Positions 53,170-63,302 are shown, counted from the stretch's first letter. The stretch is DNA of 64,000 nt from Lodderomyces elongisporus (GCF_030384665.1 NC_083673.1:2551501-2615500), one strand, 5' to 3'. Made by a program: numbers and translations. Notes: a model not told the origin generated them from the sequence alone.

Positions 53170-53592
53170 GTTTGTTTCGTTGAGTTTGTTTTTTTTCGTA
53201 AACATTCATTGTTGATGAATGTGAAGTTGACCGCTTAGTTGATACAAGAATTGATAGATCACGAAAAGGCCTAATTAGGAAATGCATCATATATATATAT
53301 ATATATATAAAATATGTAAACACTTATTTTTAGAAGAACAAGACACAAAAACAAAAAATCACCGGAAAAAAAAACAACTTTTGTTTTTGAATCTTTTAGA
53401 AAAGAGAGAAAAAAAAACAGAAAAAAAAAAGAAAAAAAAAGAAAAAAAAAAACTGTTACAAATTCAAAATATTTATGATCCTAGTTTGGGTCCTCTCACA
53501 CTTTTCTGATTCAAAAATTGCACTGCCCCTCCTCTATCCCCAGGACACCAACCATTGGAAACAATAAAAGGTATACCAAGTTATACTGCACC
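53170..53592. other. intergenic GNT1-like to PRM5-like
   Basis: 423 bp with (TA)n at about 53289-53310 and long A-rich runs at 53402-53453. No gene seen. Confidence 0.5.
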
Positions 53593-54540
53593 ATGATACA
53601 CAACAATGCAATCACAGTGACCTTGGAGGCTGCTACAACGTTTTTGAAGCGAGCCGATGATACGACGTCGGCCACTTCGGCAGATACAGCGATGCCTACA
53701 TTGACAGATGCCAATGCATATACGACCCCTTCGGTGACTGTGCCTCCTAACGATAATAATCCTTTTATCATCAGACAACATAATCCCTCCGGCACGGTGT
53801 TTATTGCTGTTGGTGCTATAGTTGGTCTGATATTGCTTGGGTTTATTCTTTACCATTTAATTGTTTCGATTAGTGCCTCTAGGTTGGCAAAGAAAACCAG
53901 TGCACATGATCGTACCTTGTATGAGAAATATCAGAGTAACAATAACAATGCTTATGGCTTTGTGAATATGACACCAACTACAACGGCGAATAATTACGGT
54001 AGCGAGTATACCGGAAACCAGGCGGGTTCTGTTTCGAAATTCCCCTTGTTGAGTACTAGATCATATGGAAACTTTGGCGGGTCACAAGTTGGTGGAAATG
54101 GAAGTGGTGTTGGTGGTGTTGGTGGTGGTGGTGACACATCTACGATTTACCAATCTGATGTTGGTGGTCCAACATCGAAACATGATTTGACCAAGATGTT
54201 TATTTCACCTACCGCCGAGGTGATGCAGCAAAAGAGGTACAACAAATCTGTTTATAACCCATCATTGACCAATTTGCCATTTGGGAGCTCAGCTACGAAC
54301 TTGACGAATCCAAACCCTGCTACAAATAGACACTCGCAGTTGGTGCCCAACTTGTACATCAACAATGAGCTGAACAATAGTGAATACTCATTGGCGCAAA
54401 GTCAAGTTCCTCAGTCAGAGCAAGGGACTTCGTCGGACCAGAATGACCAGCAGGATCTTAGACAACAGCAGTTGAATACAGTAAAACCGAGACAGCAGTT
54501 ACCTTCGATGTACCTTGAGGATTTAATTGATAAGAATTAA
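53593..54540 (+). CDS. single-pass membrane protein of the PRM5/CSI2 family
   Basis: A 315-residue protein with a Thr/Ser-rich N-terminus, one membrane segment and a long cytosolic tail. NPSGTVFIAVGAIVGLILLG closely matches the membrane region of the yeast Prm5/Csi2/YNL058C group, as do MFISPTAEVM and the end PSMYLEDLIDKN. These proteins are linked to cell-wall or mating responses, but their function is not settled. The membrane segment contains GxxxG (GAIVG), a helix-packing motif. A Gly-rich tract and Gln-rich C-terminal stretch are low complexity. I start at the first ATG; the frame is open a little further upstream only without an ATG. Confidence 0.75.
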   Translation: MIHNNAITVTLEAATTFLKRADDTTSATSADTAMPTLTDANAYTTPSVTVPPNDNNPFIIRQHNPSGTVFIAVGAIVGLILLGFILYHLIVSISASRLAKKTSAHDRTLYEKYQSNNNNAYGFVNMTPTTTANNYGSEYTGNQAGSVSKFPLLSTRSYGNFGGSQVGGNGSGVGGVGGGGDTSTIYQSDVGGPTSKHDLTKMFISPTAEVMQQKRYNKSVYNPSLTNLPFGSSATNLTNPNPATNRHSQLVPNLYINNELNNSEYSLAQSQVPQSEQGTSSDQNDQQDLRQQQLNTVKPRQQLPSMYLEDLIDKN

Positions 54541-55474
54541 AATAAGAAAATGAGATGTATTAGAGTAAAGCTTGGCTGCAATGAATAAAGAAGAAGAAGA
54601 ATAAGAAAAGGAAAGAAAAATATGAAATAAATTATGAGACATTATAGAACAATGCAATATGTATAACCTTACAATTGCGACACCAATTACATTTTCCATT
54701 TTCCATTATTGTTTTCTCTCACTTTCACTCTCTCTCTCACTGTCAATATATTTCTATTACCGTTACTTACCTTTAACCTCGCGGTGTAGTGTGAGAACTT
54801 TACATGCAACACGGCGAAGCTATAGTAACAATTTAGGTGTGTATAATAAAAACCAAAGCATGGTAAGTATGTAATGAAAATAAGGCTGTGCTCTTGTATG
54901 AGTGTGAAAAAGTCATAAAGTCCATAATATCATAAATATAAATAATTTTTAATAGTTATAATAATAGTAGTAGTAGTACTAGTAGTAGTAGTAGTAAAAG
55001 TAATTTGTAAATGTATCGTCAGTAGCAGTAGTACTACTACTACTACTACTCCTAGTATTATTATTATCACCATTATCATCATCTATAGTGCGAGTTACAA
55101 TATTGCTACAGCTTGTTGTTTTAGTTTTTCTTAGCAAAAAAAGCAAAAGAAAAAAAAATTCTCTCTCTCTTTTGTCACGTGATTTATATAGCTTTTAGAG
55201 GTACAAAGAAAAGAAAAAATAAACAAAGAAACAAACAGCGGGAGATTGATTTCAATGTTTGTGTTTCATCACTTTATATACACAATCGTAAACATAACAC
55301 ACAACCTACGATTCTAGAGCTCAATTGACGACGACACCACCACTACCACCAATACCAATACCATTACCAACAACAACAACAACAACAATACATTTTTGAG
55401 TGTCATCCTATACACATCACCTATCAAAAGAACCTCATACACACATTTATACAAAAGCCAATCCATCATCTACA
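54541..55474. other. PRM5-like 3' flank and RHO3 upstream region
   Basis: 934 bp. It contains opposed triplet microsatellites, (TAG)n at about 54965-54994 and (TAC)n at about 55030-55049, able to form a hairpin. CACGTG lies at 55176-55181, and a (CAA)n run at 55369-55388. No gene seen. Confidence 0.5.
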
Positions 55475-56296
55475 ATGCCGCTCTGTGGAAGCTCACCCAA
55501 GACAAGTATGTGGACCTTTCACGTTATTTTTGTTTACCTTTCACTCTATCATTTCATTTCAATCTTTTTTTCAACTTTTTTTCAACTTTTTTTCAATCTT
55601 TTTTTTCTTCTTCTTTTTCTGTCCGTTTAATCTACTAACACTAAGAAACAACTTATAGTCCATAGAAAGATTGTTATTCTAGGAGATGGTGCCTGTGGTA
55701 AAACATCACTATTGAATGTGTTTACAAGAGGTTACTTCCCGCAGGTGTATGAACCAACAGTGTTTGAGAATTATGTACACGATATTTTCATTGACGGTCA
55801 GTCAGTGCAGCTTTCACTATGGGACACGGCTGGACAGGAAGAATTCGATAGGTTGCGATCACTTTCGTACTCTGATACACATTGTATAATGTTGTGTTTC
55901 TCAGTAGACTCGCCCGATTCATTGGAGAATGTACAGTCTAAATGGGTCGGCGAGATTGCAGACAATTGTGAAGGTGTCAAATTGGTATTAGTGGCATTAA
56001 AGACTGATTTAAGAGACGATGAAGACGACGAGGACAACATAAATGCGGGAAATGACCAGCATCATTACCAACAAAATACGAATAATCCCTATGCCGCGCC
56101 AAAGAGGTTGATCACTTATGATGAAGGACTCGCAGTGGCGAAAAAAGTTGGTGCATTGAGATATCTAGAATGCTCAGCAAAAAAGAATAAACGTGTTAAT
56201 GAAGCATTTTCAGAAGCTGCTCGATGTGCACTCGATGCTAAACCAAAAGGAGCTAACGATAATGAACAAGAAAAGAAGGGTTGCATCTTGATGTAA
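55475..56296 (+). CDS. RHO3: Rho-family small GTPase Rho3 (two exons)
   Basis: Spliced product of 222 residues from exons 55475-55505 and 55659-56296. The split codon is A + TC (Ile 11). Rho3 directs polarised exocytosis and actin organisation at the plasma membrane. The P-loop GDGACGKT is at 19-26, the switch region reads YEPTVFENY, then WDTAGQEEFDRL and ALKTDLR. An Asp/Glu/Asn-rich insert near 125-145 matches the variable insert of Rho3. The CAAX end is CILM. A cysteine at residue 4 fits the palmitoylation site known in yeast Rho3. Exon 2 alone lacks an ATG before the P-loop, so the intron is required. Confidence 0.95.
55506..55658 (+). other. spliceosomal intron in RHO3
   Basis: 153 bp with consensus signals: GTATGT at 55506-55511, branch point TACTAAC at 55633-55639 and acceptor TTATAG ending at 55658. 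It contains repeated TCAACTTTTT units. Removing it joins MPLCGSSPKT to IHRKIVILGDGACGKT in frame. Confidence 0.95.
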
Positions 56297-56633
56297 CATA
56301 TTAAATCAACAATTAATGAAAAGGATAACATTTTAGGAAATTAAGAGAAGAAAGAAAAGAGGATGAAGAGGAAAAGGAGGAGGAAGAAGGAATAGAGGAA
56401 GAAGAAGGAATAGAGGAAGAAGAAGGAATAGAGGAAGAAGGAAAAGTAATTGAAACTCTACCCTTCCCTTCTCTCGCTTTCCCCCCCCCCCCTTCCTCCA
56501 CCTTTGATTGGCTTTTTTTCTTTTCTTCTTTTTTTCTTTTCTTCTTTTTTTCTTTCTATGCTTTATTACTCACCAAATCACATTAGTACTTTATTAAAAC
56601 CTTTTCAAATATATTTGCATGTAACGACTACAT
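56297..56633. other. convergent 3' region RHO3/EMI1 with tandem repeats
   Basis: 337 bp. An 18-bp purine unit (GAAGAAGAAGGAATAGAG) is repeated about three times at roughly 56384-56438, followed by 12 consecutive C near 56481-56492 and (TTTTCTTCTT)n at 56514-56550. No gene seen. Confidence 0.6.
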
Positions 56634-57089
56634 TCACCTAAATGGATAATCCACTAATTCTTTCCTAGCATCCCATATATCCTCTGAACTACCTTTAGCT
56701 TTATCCTCCAATAGCCTCTTTTTATAAAACTCCTGGATCTTGATTCTACTGTTCAACTCTTTCTCGCTGAGCTCTTCGATAGGCTTCTCCTGTCCTCCGC
56801 TTTCAAACATCGAGCCATGCTTCATTGCAAACCAGAACTTCTCTCTCTGTCGCTGACACGAGTCATACGAGCCATATCTATAGTAGTTTTTAAATTGCCC
56901 ACCAAGTGCAAAACAGCCAATAAGTTCATCCAATGCTGTCATGATGGCGAGTTTGTGGGGAAAATCATTTAATTCAGTATTCTGTTGGATCGATGTAAGA
57001 ACTTCCTTTCTCTTCAAGTCAAGAGAGCTATCTGACTCTTGTAATGACTTCCATATCTCATTCAATTCCTTATCCCCATTCGTCGTCAT
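56634..57089 (-). CDS. EMI1: Emi1-like protein (DUF3128 family)
   Basis: A 151-residue protein with the DUF3128 core near residues 55-95: ALDELIGCFALGGQFKNYYRYGSYDSCQRQREKFWFAMK, quoted here only to show CF...YYRYG...C spacing of the two cysteines. Yeast Emi1 is linked to early meiotic gene induction and to mitochondrial function; its biochemistry is unknown. The start is the first ATG (MTTNGDKELNE); open frame continues upstream only from TTG. Assignment is by motif recall. Confidence 0.75.
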   Translation of the reverse strand: MTTNGDKELNEIWKSLQESDSSLDLKRKEVLTSIQQNTELNDFPHKLAIMTALDELIGCFALGGQFKNYYRYGSYDSCQRQREKFWFAMKHGSMFESGGQEKPIEELSEKELNSRIKIQEFYKKRLLEDKAKGSSEDIWDARKELVDYPFR

Positions 57090-57339
57090 TCTAGAATATT
57101 GCAAGAGGACTGAAGCGATCTAAATTGAAAACGAAAACGAAAACGAAAACGGAAGTTGTTCGCTAGTGAAGAAACAACAAGTGAAGGAGGAAAACGGAAA
57201 CAAAAATGTACTAAAGTATTTAAAAAAAAATTAAAAAAAAATAAAAGAATAAAGAAAATAGCACAAGTTGAAAGTCTGATAAAAGCGTTCGCTTGTTAAA
57301 AAAAAAAAAAAACTCAAGTCAACAAAAAATAGATCAAAT

Positions 57340-57412
57340 TGCTCTCAGCAGGATTCGAACCTACGATCTCCTCATTACTAGTGAGGTGCCTTACCAACTT
57401 GGCCATAAGAGC
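57340..57412 (-). tRNA. tRNA-Thr (anticodon AGT)
   Basis: 73-nt cloverleaf on the minus strand. Acceptor GCTCTTA pairs with TGAGAGC (one T-G pair), with A as discriminator. The anticodon arm is CCTCA-CTAGTAA-TGAGG, giving AGT, which would be read as inosine-GU. The B box GGTTCGAATCC is perfect. A T run on the minus strand (57324-57329) follows as terminator. No intron. Confidence 0.97.
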
Positions 57413-57994
57413 TTTTTCTTGCTGTTTTTTATGCACAAGGTAATTAGTAAGAAATAATTGCTCTTTGTTTTTTTCCAAGACTTTGATGTAAAAGTGTGTT
57501 TTAGATAAGTATAACTTGGCACTCTCAATCTTTTAGTTATACAATAGCGTTCATTATGGTAATAACATCTCTTTTTTAATGCTTAAGTGTGGAGAATTGA
57601 TTGAAATTGACTTGGTTATGTATTGCACATGATTATTTTTTTTCCCATTTATTTTGTTCAATTTTGAGTTGAAAGAATGTTTTTCTGAAAGAGAAAAAAC
57701 AACTACTCCTTAACTTTTAAACTCATTGGTGACTATGGTAAAACATTGAGTAGATTTTCTTTACAAAAAAAACTTTTAACTATTCTTTCTTTCATTTTAC
57801 AAAGATCACGATGACAAGGAGTTCAACACATATCTCTTCACAATATATTACCCTTGGTCTCGCATGGTTAGTTTTTGCTGAATAGTTATAAATATATATA
57901 TATATTTATTTTCTATTTCTTGGGGTCAAGCGTCATAATAAAATCCAGAGAACAAAAAGAGCCGCAAAATCAAAAGTAACATAAACCAAAAATA

Positions 57995-58027
<33 letters not shown>

Positions 58028-58283
58028 AAAAAACAACAATAAAAATAAGAGAAATAATAATCACAGTCAAACAAATGTGCATTTCGAAAGCTCTAGTTTG
58101 TATTCAGATAATAATAATTAAAATAAAAAAAAAGCACCAAATTTTTTAAAAAAAAACAACAACAACATACTTGATAGAAAAACGAAAGCAAATATGTTAA
58201 GAGATCATATCGTTCAATACCATTTAAAGTAGAAACGAAAAAGATAAAGGAAAAGAACAGCCTCACAAAGAAACCGAAAGAAA
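57413..58283. other. intergenic tRNA-Thr to TMEM135-like gene
   Basis: 871 bp, AT-rich, with (TA)n near 57890-57904 and (AAAT)n at 57995-58026. A 24-codon ATG frame at 57811-57885 (MTRSSTHISSQYITLGLAWL...) is too short to support. No confident gene. Confidence 0.5.
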
Positions 58284-59756
58284 ATGAATCAAAGTTCAAA
58301 GAGATTTACTACACTAGTTGCAAAGTTCATCACGCTAAAGAAATTGGAAAACGTGGTTAAGCTTTATAAAAAATGCATTTATCAAATGATGCTTATCAGC
58401 AAAAGTCTCTACAAGAGCTCCATATACACAATAAGAATTGTCTTTTTCCAACGGTCCATTATTATAACATTTTTATTAGCATATTTATACGAAGTCATCA
58501 GACGCCTGTCTAAGAACCTCTTGGACCACACCTTGAAATTGAATTTCGATAGCTTGCCACGGGATATGTGGGAAATTTTAAGCGACCCCTTGAGATTAAA
58601 TAGGTTACCCATATTTTTGGCCCGGTTGATTGCAACGCTAAATGCATTGAATCCGCTCATGATAAAATTGTTAATGCCATATATCGACGGGCAAAATATC
58701 CAGTTTGTTTCAACATTCCTTGCTGGTGCAATATCTGCCTTGGTCAATTTCCCCAATTTCCAAACACAACGAGTAGAAACAAACCCATATTACACGTTCA
58801 ACTGGACCATGGTTTTGCTATTCAAGGCTTTAGATTCATGCATATCATCCTTATCTAGCATAGCAAAAATTTCACCGCAAACAGACCTGTGCATCGATCT
58901 GGCTTTGCTTATGGCATCGATCTATTGTGTTATGAATGCATGGTATTTCAGCCCAGAGAAATTGGAGCCGTCATATCGTAAATGGTTGAATAAAATGTCC
59001 CATACCGATGAAGATTTGCTTCAGGGGTTGAGGTACATGCGCGACGGTTCACTTGACTACAAACATACCCAAACTACAACCACACCCACAGCACCTTTAC
59101 AAGCATCTTTGCCATTGTCAATTCAGCATGCGAGTTTACAGAACCAAAACCATTTCATGAAGTTTGCCCAAAAGTACGGACAAGATGCAGCGTTGGGCGA
59201 TTTGACCACTCATAAGAAATTACCGTGTATAGTGTTTCATCAATTTCATTGTGAAAGTTGTGTTAAAAACACCCAACACAAGTTTTATACTCAATTGAAA
59301 ACCACGCTCAAATTGTATGCATCCATAAATTTATTCGTATTTGTTGTGGTTAAAAAGTTTTACGCAAATCCAATGACATTAATACTAAAAACTTTGAGGT
59401 CGTCATTGATTTTAAGTTCGTTCACAACTTTACAATGTGCTTGCATTTGCCTTGTGAGAAATTATCATCCTAAAAACATCAAAGATCAAAAGTATTGGGA
59501 CCTCATGGCTCCCAAATTAGGGGCTGCGATTGCTGGTATTGGCACGGTTTTTAGCAAGAACAAAAGCGACTTGCTTCTAGCCATTGCTCCAAGATCATTG
59601 GGTACATTTTTCGACCCGAAACCCACAGATTCAAACTTGAAATTGCAAACTGTATTGTTTAGTTTTAGTTTTGCTGTGTTGGTGGCATATGGTAGACTGA
59701 ATCCCTCAAGATTAAAAGGAACGATTGGGAAAGGGTTCGGGTACATGATCAAATAG
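58284..59756 (+). CDS. TMEM135-like multi-pass membrane protein
   Basis: A 490-residue protein with several hydrophobic segments spread along its length (for example RSIIITFLLAYLYEVI, FVSTFLAGAISALVNFP, SSFTTLQCACICLV and LFSFSFAVLVAYG). A cysteine/histidine motif HQFHCESCVKNTQHKF lies in the second half, resembling the Cys-rich domain of the TMEM135 family, which is related in part to mitochondrial carriers and linked to peroxisomal and mitochondrial lipid metabolism in animals. The match is from recall of general features, so function in yeast is open. The start ATG is preceded by an A-rich leader. Confidence 0.6.
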   Translation: MNQSSKRFTTLVAKFITLKKLENVVKLYKKCIYQMMLISKSLYKSSIYTIRIVFFQRSIIITFLLAYLYEVIRRLSKNLLDHTLKLNFDSLPRDMWEILSDPLRLNRLPIFLARLIATLNALNPLMIKLLMPYIDGQNIQFVSTFLAGAISALVNFPNFQTQRVETNPYYTFNWTMVLLFKALDSCISSLSSIAKISPQTDLCIDLALLMASIYCVMNAWYFSPEKLEPSYRKWLNKMSHTDEDLLQGLRYMRDGSLDYKHTQTTTTPTAPLQASLPLSIQHASLQNQNHFMKFAQKYGQDAALGDLTTHKKLPCIVFHQFHCESCVKNTQHKFYTQLKTTLKLYASINLFVFVVVKKFYANPMTLILKTLRSSLILSSFTTLQCACICLVRNYHPKNIKDQKYWDLMAPKLGAAIAGIGTVFSKNKSDLLLAIAPRSLGTFFDPKPTDSNLKLQTVLFSFSFAVLVAYGRLNPSRLKGTIGKGFGYMIK

Positions 59757-59931
59757 AGGCACAGTAAAAGCCAAATTGAACTGTTGATAATCAATAGCAT
59801 AGAATGTTGATCGTTGACTGATTCATTAATTCATTGATTCATTGATTGATCATTCTTTTTTATTTTTTATTTTATTTTTTTTTCATTTTTTATTTTTGCT
59901 TTTGTAATAGCACACTATTCAACGCTTCAAA

Positions 59932-61560
59932 TTACCCATTGGTTTGCCTATACTCTTGATACAGAGATTCTGCCATCTCTTGGATTTCTTTCAATGTCAA
60001 GACCACCATTTCGCCCTCACCTTCGATCTCATTTCCATCTTCTTCCATGCTTTGAGACTCTCCCTCTGCACTCTTTTCAAATGTGATATCAGACTCATTT
60101 GTCGAGTCTACGACATTTTTTAAATCATGAGCAAGATTTCTAATGGTAGCCTCACTCACATTGTCACTCACCAAATATGCACACAAGTCCTCCATCCATA
60201 TTTTATCATAAACGTAGTATATATCATGAAATCTGAAAAGCTCTTTCAAATCCAAAAGAGACTTGAGCACTAACCTTTTGCCTCCACGTAGGTTCAAGTA
60301 AACATCACTCCAGACTTTCTTACATAAACCAAAGCTTCTATGGTATGGAAATGTCAATGCTCTTCTTGTACAAACAATAACCCCAGCTTTCAATTGGTTA
60401 GTGTCATTGACTACTAACTTTGCATCTAAAAAGGAAAACTGTGGAGCAATTTTTCCGATAGTCCAGGCGCTTTCAATATTATGCTCTCCTTCGGTCTCTC
60501 GCATATCGAATTGATACGCAAACAAGAGACATACAATAGCAATAAGAGATTCTCTTTTTTGTTCTTCTTCAAGCAAGTACGTTTTGCGTGGTAAATTCAT
60601 CATTTGCTTCTGTTCTTCTTCATTAAACTCTACTGGCATAATGTTTTCTGTACTGTTCTCTTTCTTGTGTTCCAGCAGCAGCTGCAGCAGCAGCAACAGC
60701 AGCAGCAATTGTTGTGATTTATACCATTTGAGAAATTTTTGTATTTGTGGATTTTTCCACTCAATCAATTCCTTAAAGCTTTTGTCGTCATCTGTCGAAG
60801 GGTATTTCTCCATTATATAATCGGCCGCATATATTTCCGGATCAAACTGTATATTTTCTTTGATTAACCTTTCAATAACTCTGTCTGTAGCATGTGTGGC
60901 TTCTGGATTTCCAAGACCATTGATGTCATTGCCATTGGATACACTCACACCAACAATACCATCGTATTGATTGTTGAAGCCGTATTTAAGACCTTCGCTT
61001 TCTTGAAAATTTAATACTTCTCCTGCCACTCCATCACCACCAATCTCTAAAGTTGGTGCTGTAGGTACGCTTTGTTCTACTTCCCAGTTGAAATGCTCGC
61101 CTTCTTGCAAATCCTTCTCTGCCTGATCATTCGAAATATCATTATTAACATCCAATTCTTCAATCAATGGTTTATTCATTTTCATAATTTTGACCTCATC
61201 TGAAGGTCGTTGCAGTTGCAGTTGCAGTTGCAGTTGCAGCTGAACAGTGCCTGCTTCACTCGTTCTTGCTAATAATTTAGCAGTCAAATCCAAATCAGGG
61301 AAAAATTGGCCTATAGTCTCCTTTGGGATTTTGATCTTGACGCATTCAGTCTTGGAATCAAATTCAGCGTGCGACCGCTCATCATCAACACATGGAAATG
61401 GTAGTCTGATACGAAGATAATACGGTGGAAGTGAAAAAATGAATAGTTCATTTTCTACAATCATCTCAATGCTGCGTGCACTGAACCGTACGTGTGAGAT
61501 TTTGACATCAATGTAGATGAACTCCTCATCTTGGTTGATGGTAAAAAATGGCGTTATCAT
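59932..61560 (-). CDS. SHQ1: box H/ACA snoRNP assembly chaperone Shq1
   Basis: A 542-residue protein matching Shq1, which holds newly made Cbf5 until H/ACA snoRNPs form. The N-terminal CS/Hsp20-like domain (about 1-100) starts MITPFFTINQDEEFIYIDV and includes PPYYLRIRLP and DDERSHAEFDSKTECVKIKI. The C-terminal Shq1-specific domain has IWMEDLCAYLV and the acidic tail ending YQEYRQTNG. Two low-complexity linkers are CTG-rich: five CTG alternating with Gln codons near 107-117, and nine CTG among residues 284-296. Read as Ser these give ordinary hydrophilic linkers. Divergent from DPH1, another translation-related gene. Confidence 0.93.
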   Translation of the reverse strand: MITPFFTINQDEEFIYIDVKISHVRFSARSIEMIVENELFIFSLPPYYLRIRLPFPCVDDERSHAEFDSKTECVKIKIPKETIGQFFPDLDLTAKLLARTSEAGTVQLQLQLQLQLQRPSDEVKIMKMNKPLIEELDVNNDISNDQAEKDLQEGEHFNWEVEQSVPTAPTLEIGGDGVAGEVLNFQESEGLKYGFNNQYDGIVGVSVSNGNDINGLGNPEATHATDRVIERLIKENIQFDPEIYAADYIMEKYPSTDDDKSFKELIEWKNPQIQKFLKWYKSQQLLLLLLLLQLLLEHKKENSTENIMPVEFNEEEQKQMMNLPRKTYLLEEEQKRESLIAIVCLLFAYQFDMRETEGEHNIESAWTIGKIAPQFSFLDAKLVVNDTNQLKAGVIVCTRRALTFPYHRSFGLCKKVWSDVYLNLRGGKRLVLKSLLDLKELFRFHDIYYVYDKIWMEDLCAYLVSDNVSEATIRNLAHDLKNVVDSTNESDITFEKSAEGESQSMEEDGNEIEGEGEMVVLTLKEIQEMAESLYQEYRQTNG

Positions 61561-61976
61561 AATACACTTGTCTTATTGATCAGTAATGCTGATGCTTAAA
61601 TACTCAATTGAGGTAGTGTAAACAGTTGTTCAAATGAAATATGTCAAACAGCGTCGCTCGATGTAACTTTGGCGGGAATGGGAAAGAGTGATATTTGGTA
61701 CTTGTAGTAAGAGTAATATTGATGATGAGATGTGCTGCAAATCTTTCTGCGAACAGATATAAAGTTCTTTCATTTTATTTATTATTTATTATTTATTTTT
61801 TTTATTATTAATTTGATTTTAATCTTTTTTTTTCTTTTCTTTTTTTTTTTTTTTTTTTTTTGAAAAAAAAAAGACCCACAAAATATATCAAAATAAAATA
61901 AAATTCTTATCGGAGCAGATGAGTATATCTGCAATTACCACCAACAGCATTTGAGAAATATCTACAGACAAAAACA
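61561..61976. promoter_or_regulatory. divergent SHQ1/DPH1 promoter region
   Basis: 416 bp. It holds a T-run of about 22 bases at 61840-61861 followed by A-rich sequence, the usual nucleosome-poor tract of yeast promoters, and (TTTATTA)n near 61776-61808. No specific factor site recognised. Confidence 0.45.
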
Positions 61977-63302
61977 ATGAGTCCCGTTGAAGCACCTTCA
62001 GCAGCAATAATAGACACTTCTTCTTCCTCTTCTTCTTCTTCTTCTTCTGCAGATAAACCTAAAGTCACCAAGCGAAGATTTGTTGGAAAGAAAACAACAA
62101 AATGCACAGAGCCAAACACACAAGATCAATCTCTTACCAAGACAAACAATCCTAAACGACATATTAGTCGCGTTCAGAATCAAATTCCTGATGAGATTTT
62201 GAATGACAAGGATATAAACGAAGCAATTAAACTCTTGCCTTCAAATTACAATTTTGAAATCCACAAAACAATTTGGAATATCAAAAAGCAAGGCGCCAAG
62301 AGAGTCGCTTTGCAAATGCCAGAAGGTCTCCTAATTTACTCACTAGTCATATCAGATATCTTGGAGGAATTTTGCCAAGTAGAGACCGTAGTAATGGGAG
62401 ATGTATCTTATGGTGCTTGTTGTATCGACGATTTCACAGCTCGGTCGCTAGATTGTGATTTTATTGTTCATTATGCACATTCCTGTCTCGTACCGATTGA
62501 TATTACAGAAATTAAGGTGTTGTATGTCTTTGTGACCATTGGTATAGATGAAAAGCATCTTGTCAATACCATAAAGAGGAATTTCGACCAAGGTACTCAA
62601 ATAGCCGTGTTTGGTACAATCCAGTTTAACCCTACTATTCATAGCGTTAAAGCCACACTTGAAAATGATCCAGAAAAACCCATTTACCTCATCCCTCCTC
62701 AAAGTCGACCATTATCGAAAGGTGAACTTTTGGGGTGCACATCTGCTAGACTAAACAACGAGCATATCAAGGCCACCATATACGTGGGTGACGGCCGATT
62801 CCATCTTGAAAGTTCCATGATCCATAACCCTGAAATCCCAGCATACAGGTACGACCCATATGACCAAAAGTTCACAAGAGAATATTACGATCAAGAAGAG
62901 ATGACGCAAGTAAGAGAGGACGCTATGCTTACATCCAAGCGGGCTAAAAAAATTGGATTAATTCTTGGTGCATTGGGAAGACAAGGTAACCCAAAGACAT
63001 TAAATATGCTAGAAAATGAATTGCTGCGAAAAGGAGTTGAGGTTGTCAAAATCATCCTTAGTGAAATTTTCCCCCAGAAACTTGCAATGTTTGATGATGT
63101 CGATGCGTTCATCCAAGTTGCATGTCCCAGATTGTCAATCGATTGGGGCTATGCATTTAACAAACCGCTTTTAACGCCATACGAGGCAATGGTGATGTTA
63201 GAAAAAGACAAGATGTGGAACAAATCATACTACCCAATGGACTATTATGCAAAAGATGGTTATGGTCGTGGTCAAATACCAGATCATGAGGTGAAGACAT
63301 GA
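61977..63302 (+). CDS. DPH1: diphthamide biosynthesis enzyme Dph1
   Basis: A 441-residue protein matching Dph1, half of the Dph1-Dph2 radical iron-sulfur enzyme that transfers the 3-amino-3-carboxypropyl group from SAM to a histidine of elongation factor 2. The family blocks are strong: ALQMPEGLLIYSL, GDVSYGACCIDDFTA, VHYAHSCLVPID, LGCTSARL, GDGRFHLES, LGALGRQGN and ACPRLSIDWGYAFNKPLLTP. The cysteines in GACC, LGCTS and ACPRLS are the expected cluster ligands by homology. The N-terminal 40 residues are Ser-rich low complexity then basic. The end YGRGQIPDHEVKT is typical. Confidence 0.97.
   Translation: MSPVEAPSAAIIDTSSSSSSSSSSADKPKVTKRRFVGKKTTKCTEPNTQDQSLTKTNNPKRHISRVQNQIPDEILNDKDINEAIKLLPSNYNFEIHKTIWNIKKQGAKRVALQMPEGLLIYSLVISDILEEFCQVETVVMGDVSYGACCIDDFTARSLDCDFIVHYAHSCLVPIDITEIKVLYVFVTIGIDEKHLVNTIKRNFDQGTQIAVFGTIQFNPTIHSVKATLENDPEKPIYLIPPQSRPLSKGELLGCTSARLNNEHIKATIYVGDGRFHLESSMIHNPEIPAYRYDPYDQKFTREYYDQEEMTQVREDAMLTSKRAKKIGLILGALGRQGNPKTLNMLENELLRKGVEVVKIILSEIFPQKLAMFDDVDAFIQVACPRLSIDWGYAFNKPLLTPYEAMVMLEKDKMWNKSYYPMDYYAKDGYGRGQIPDHEVKT

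Noticed and set aside
53518..53592. Longer N-terminus for the PRM5-like gene
   Set aside because: It would need a TTG start; the first ATG at 53593 leaves the family-typical Ser/Thr-rich start.
55712..56296. RHO3 as an intronless, N-terminally truncated GTPase
   Set aside because: That reading lacks the P-loop; the upstream 31-bp exon with perfect splice signals restores it.
57811..57885. 24-codon ATG frame between tRNA-Thr and the TMEM135-like gene
   Set aside because: Too short, no recognisable family and no second exon found.
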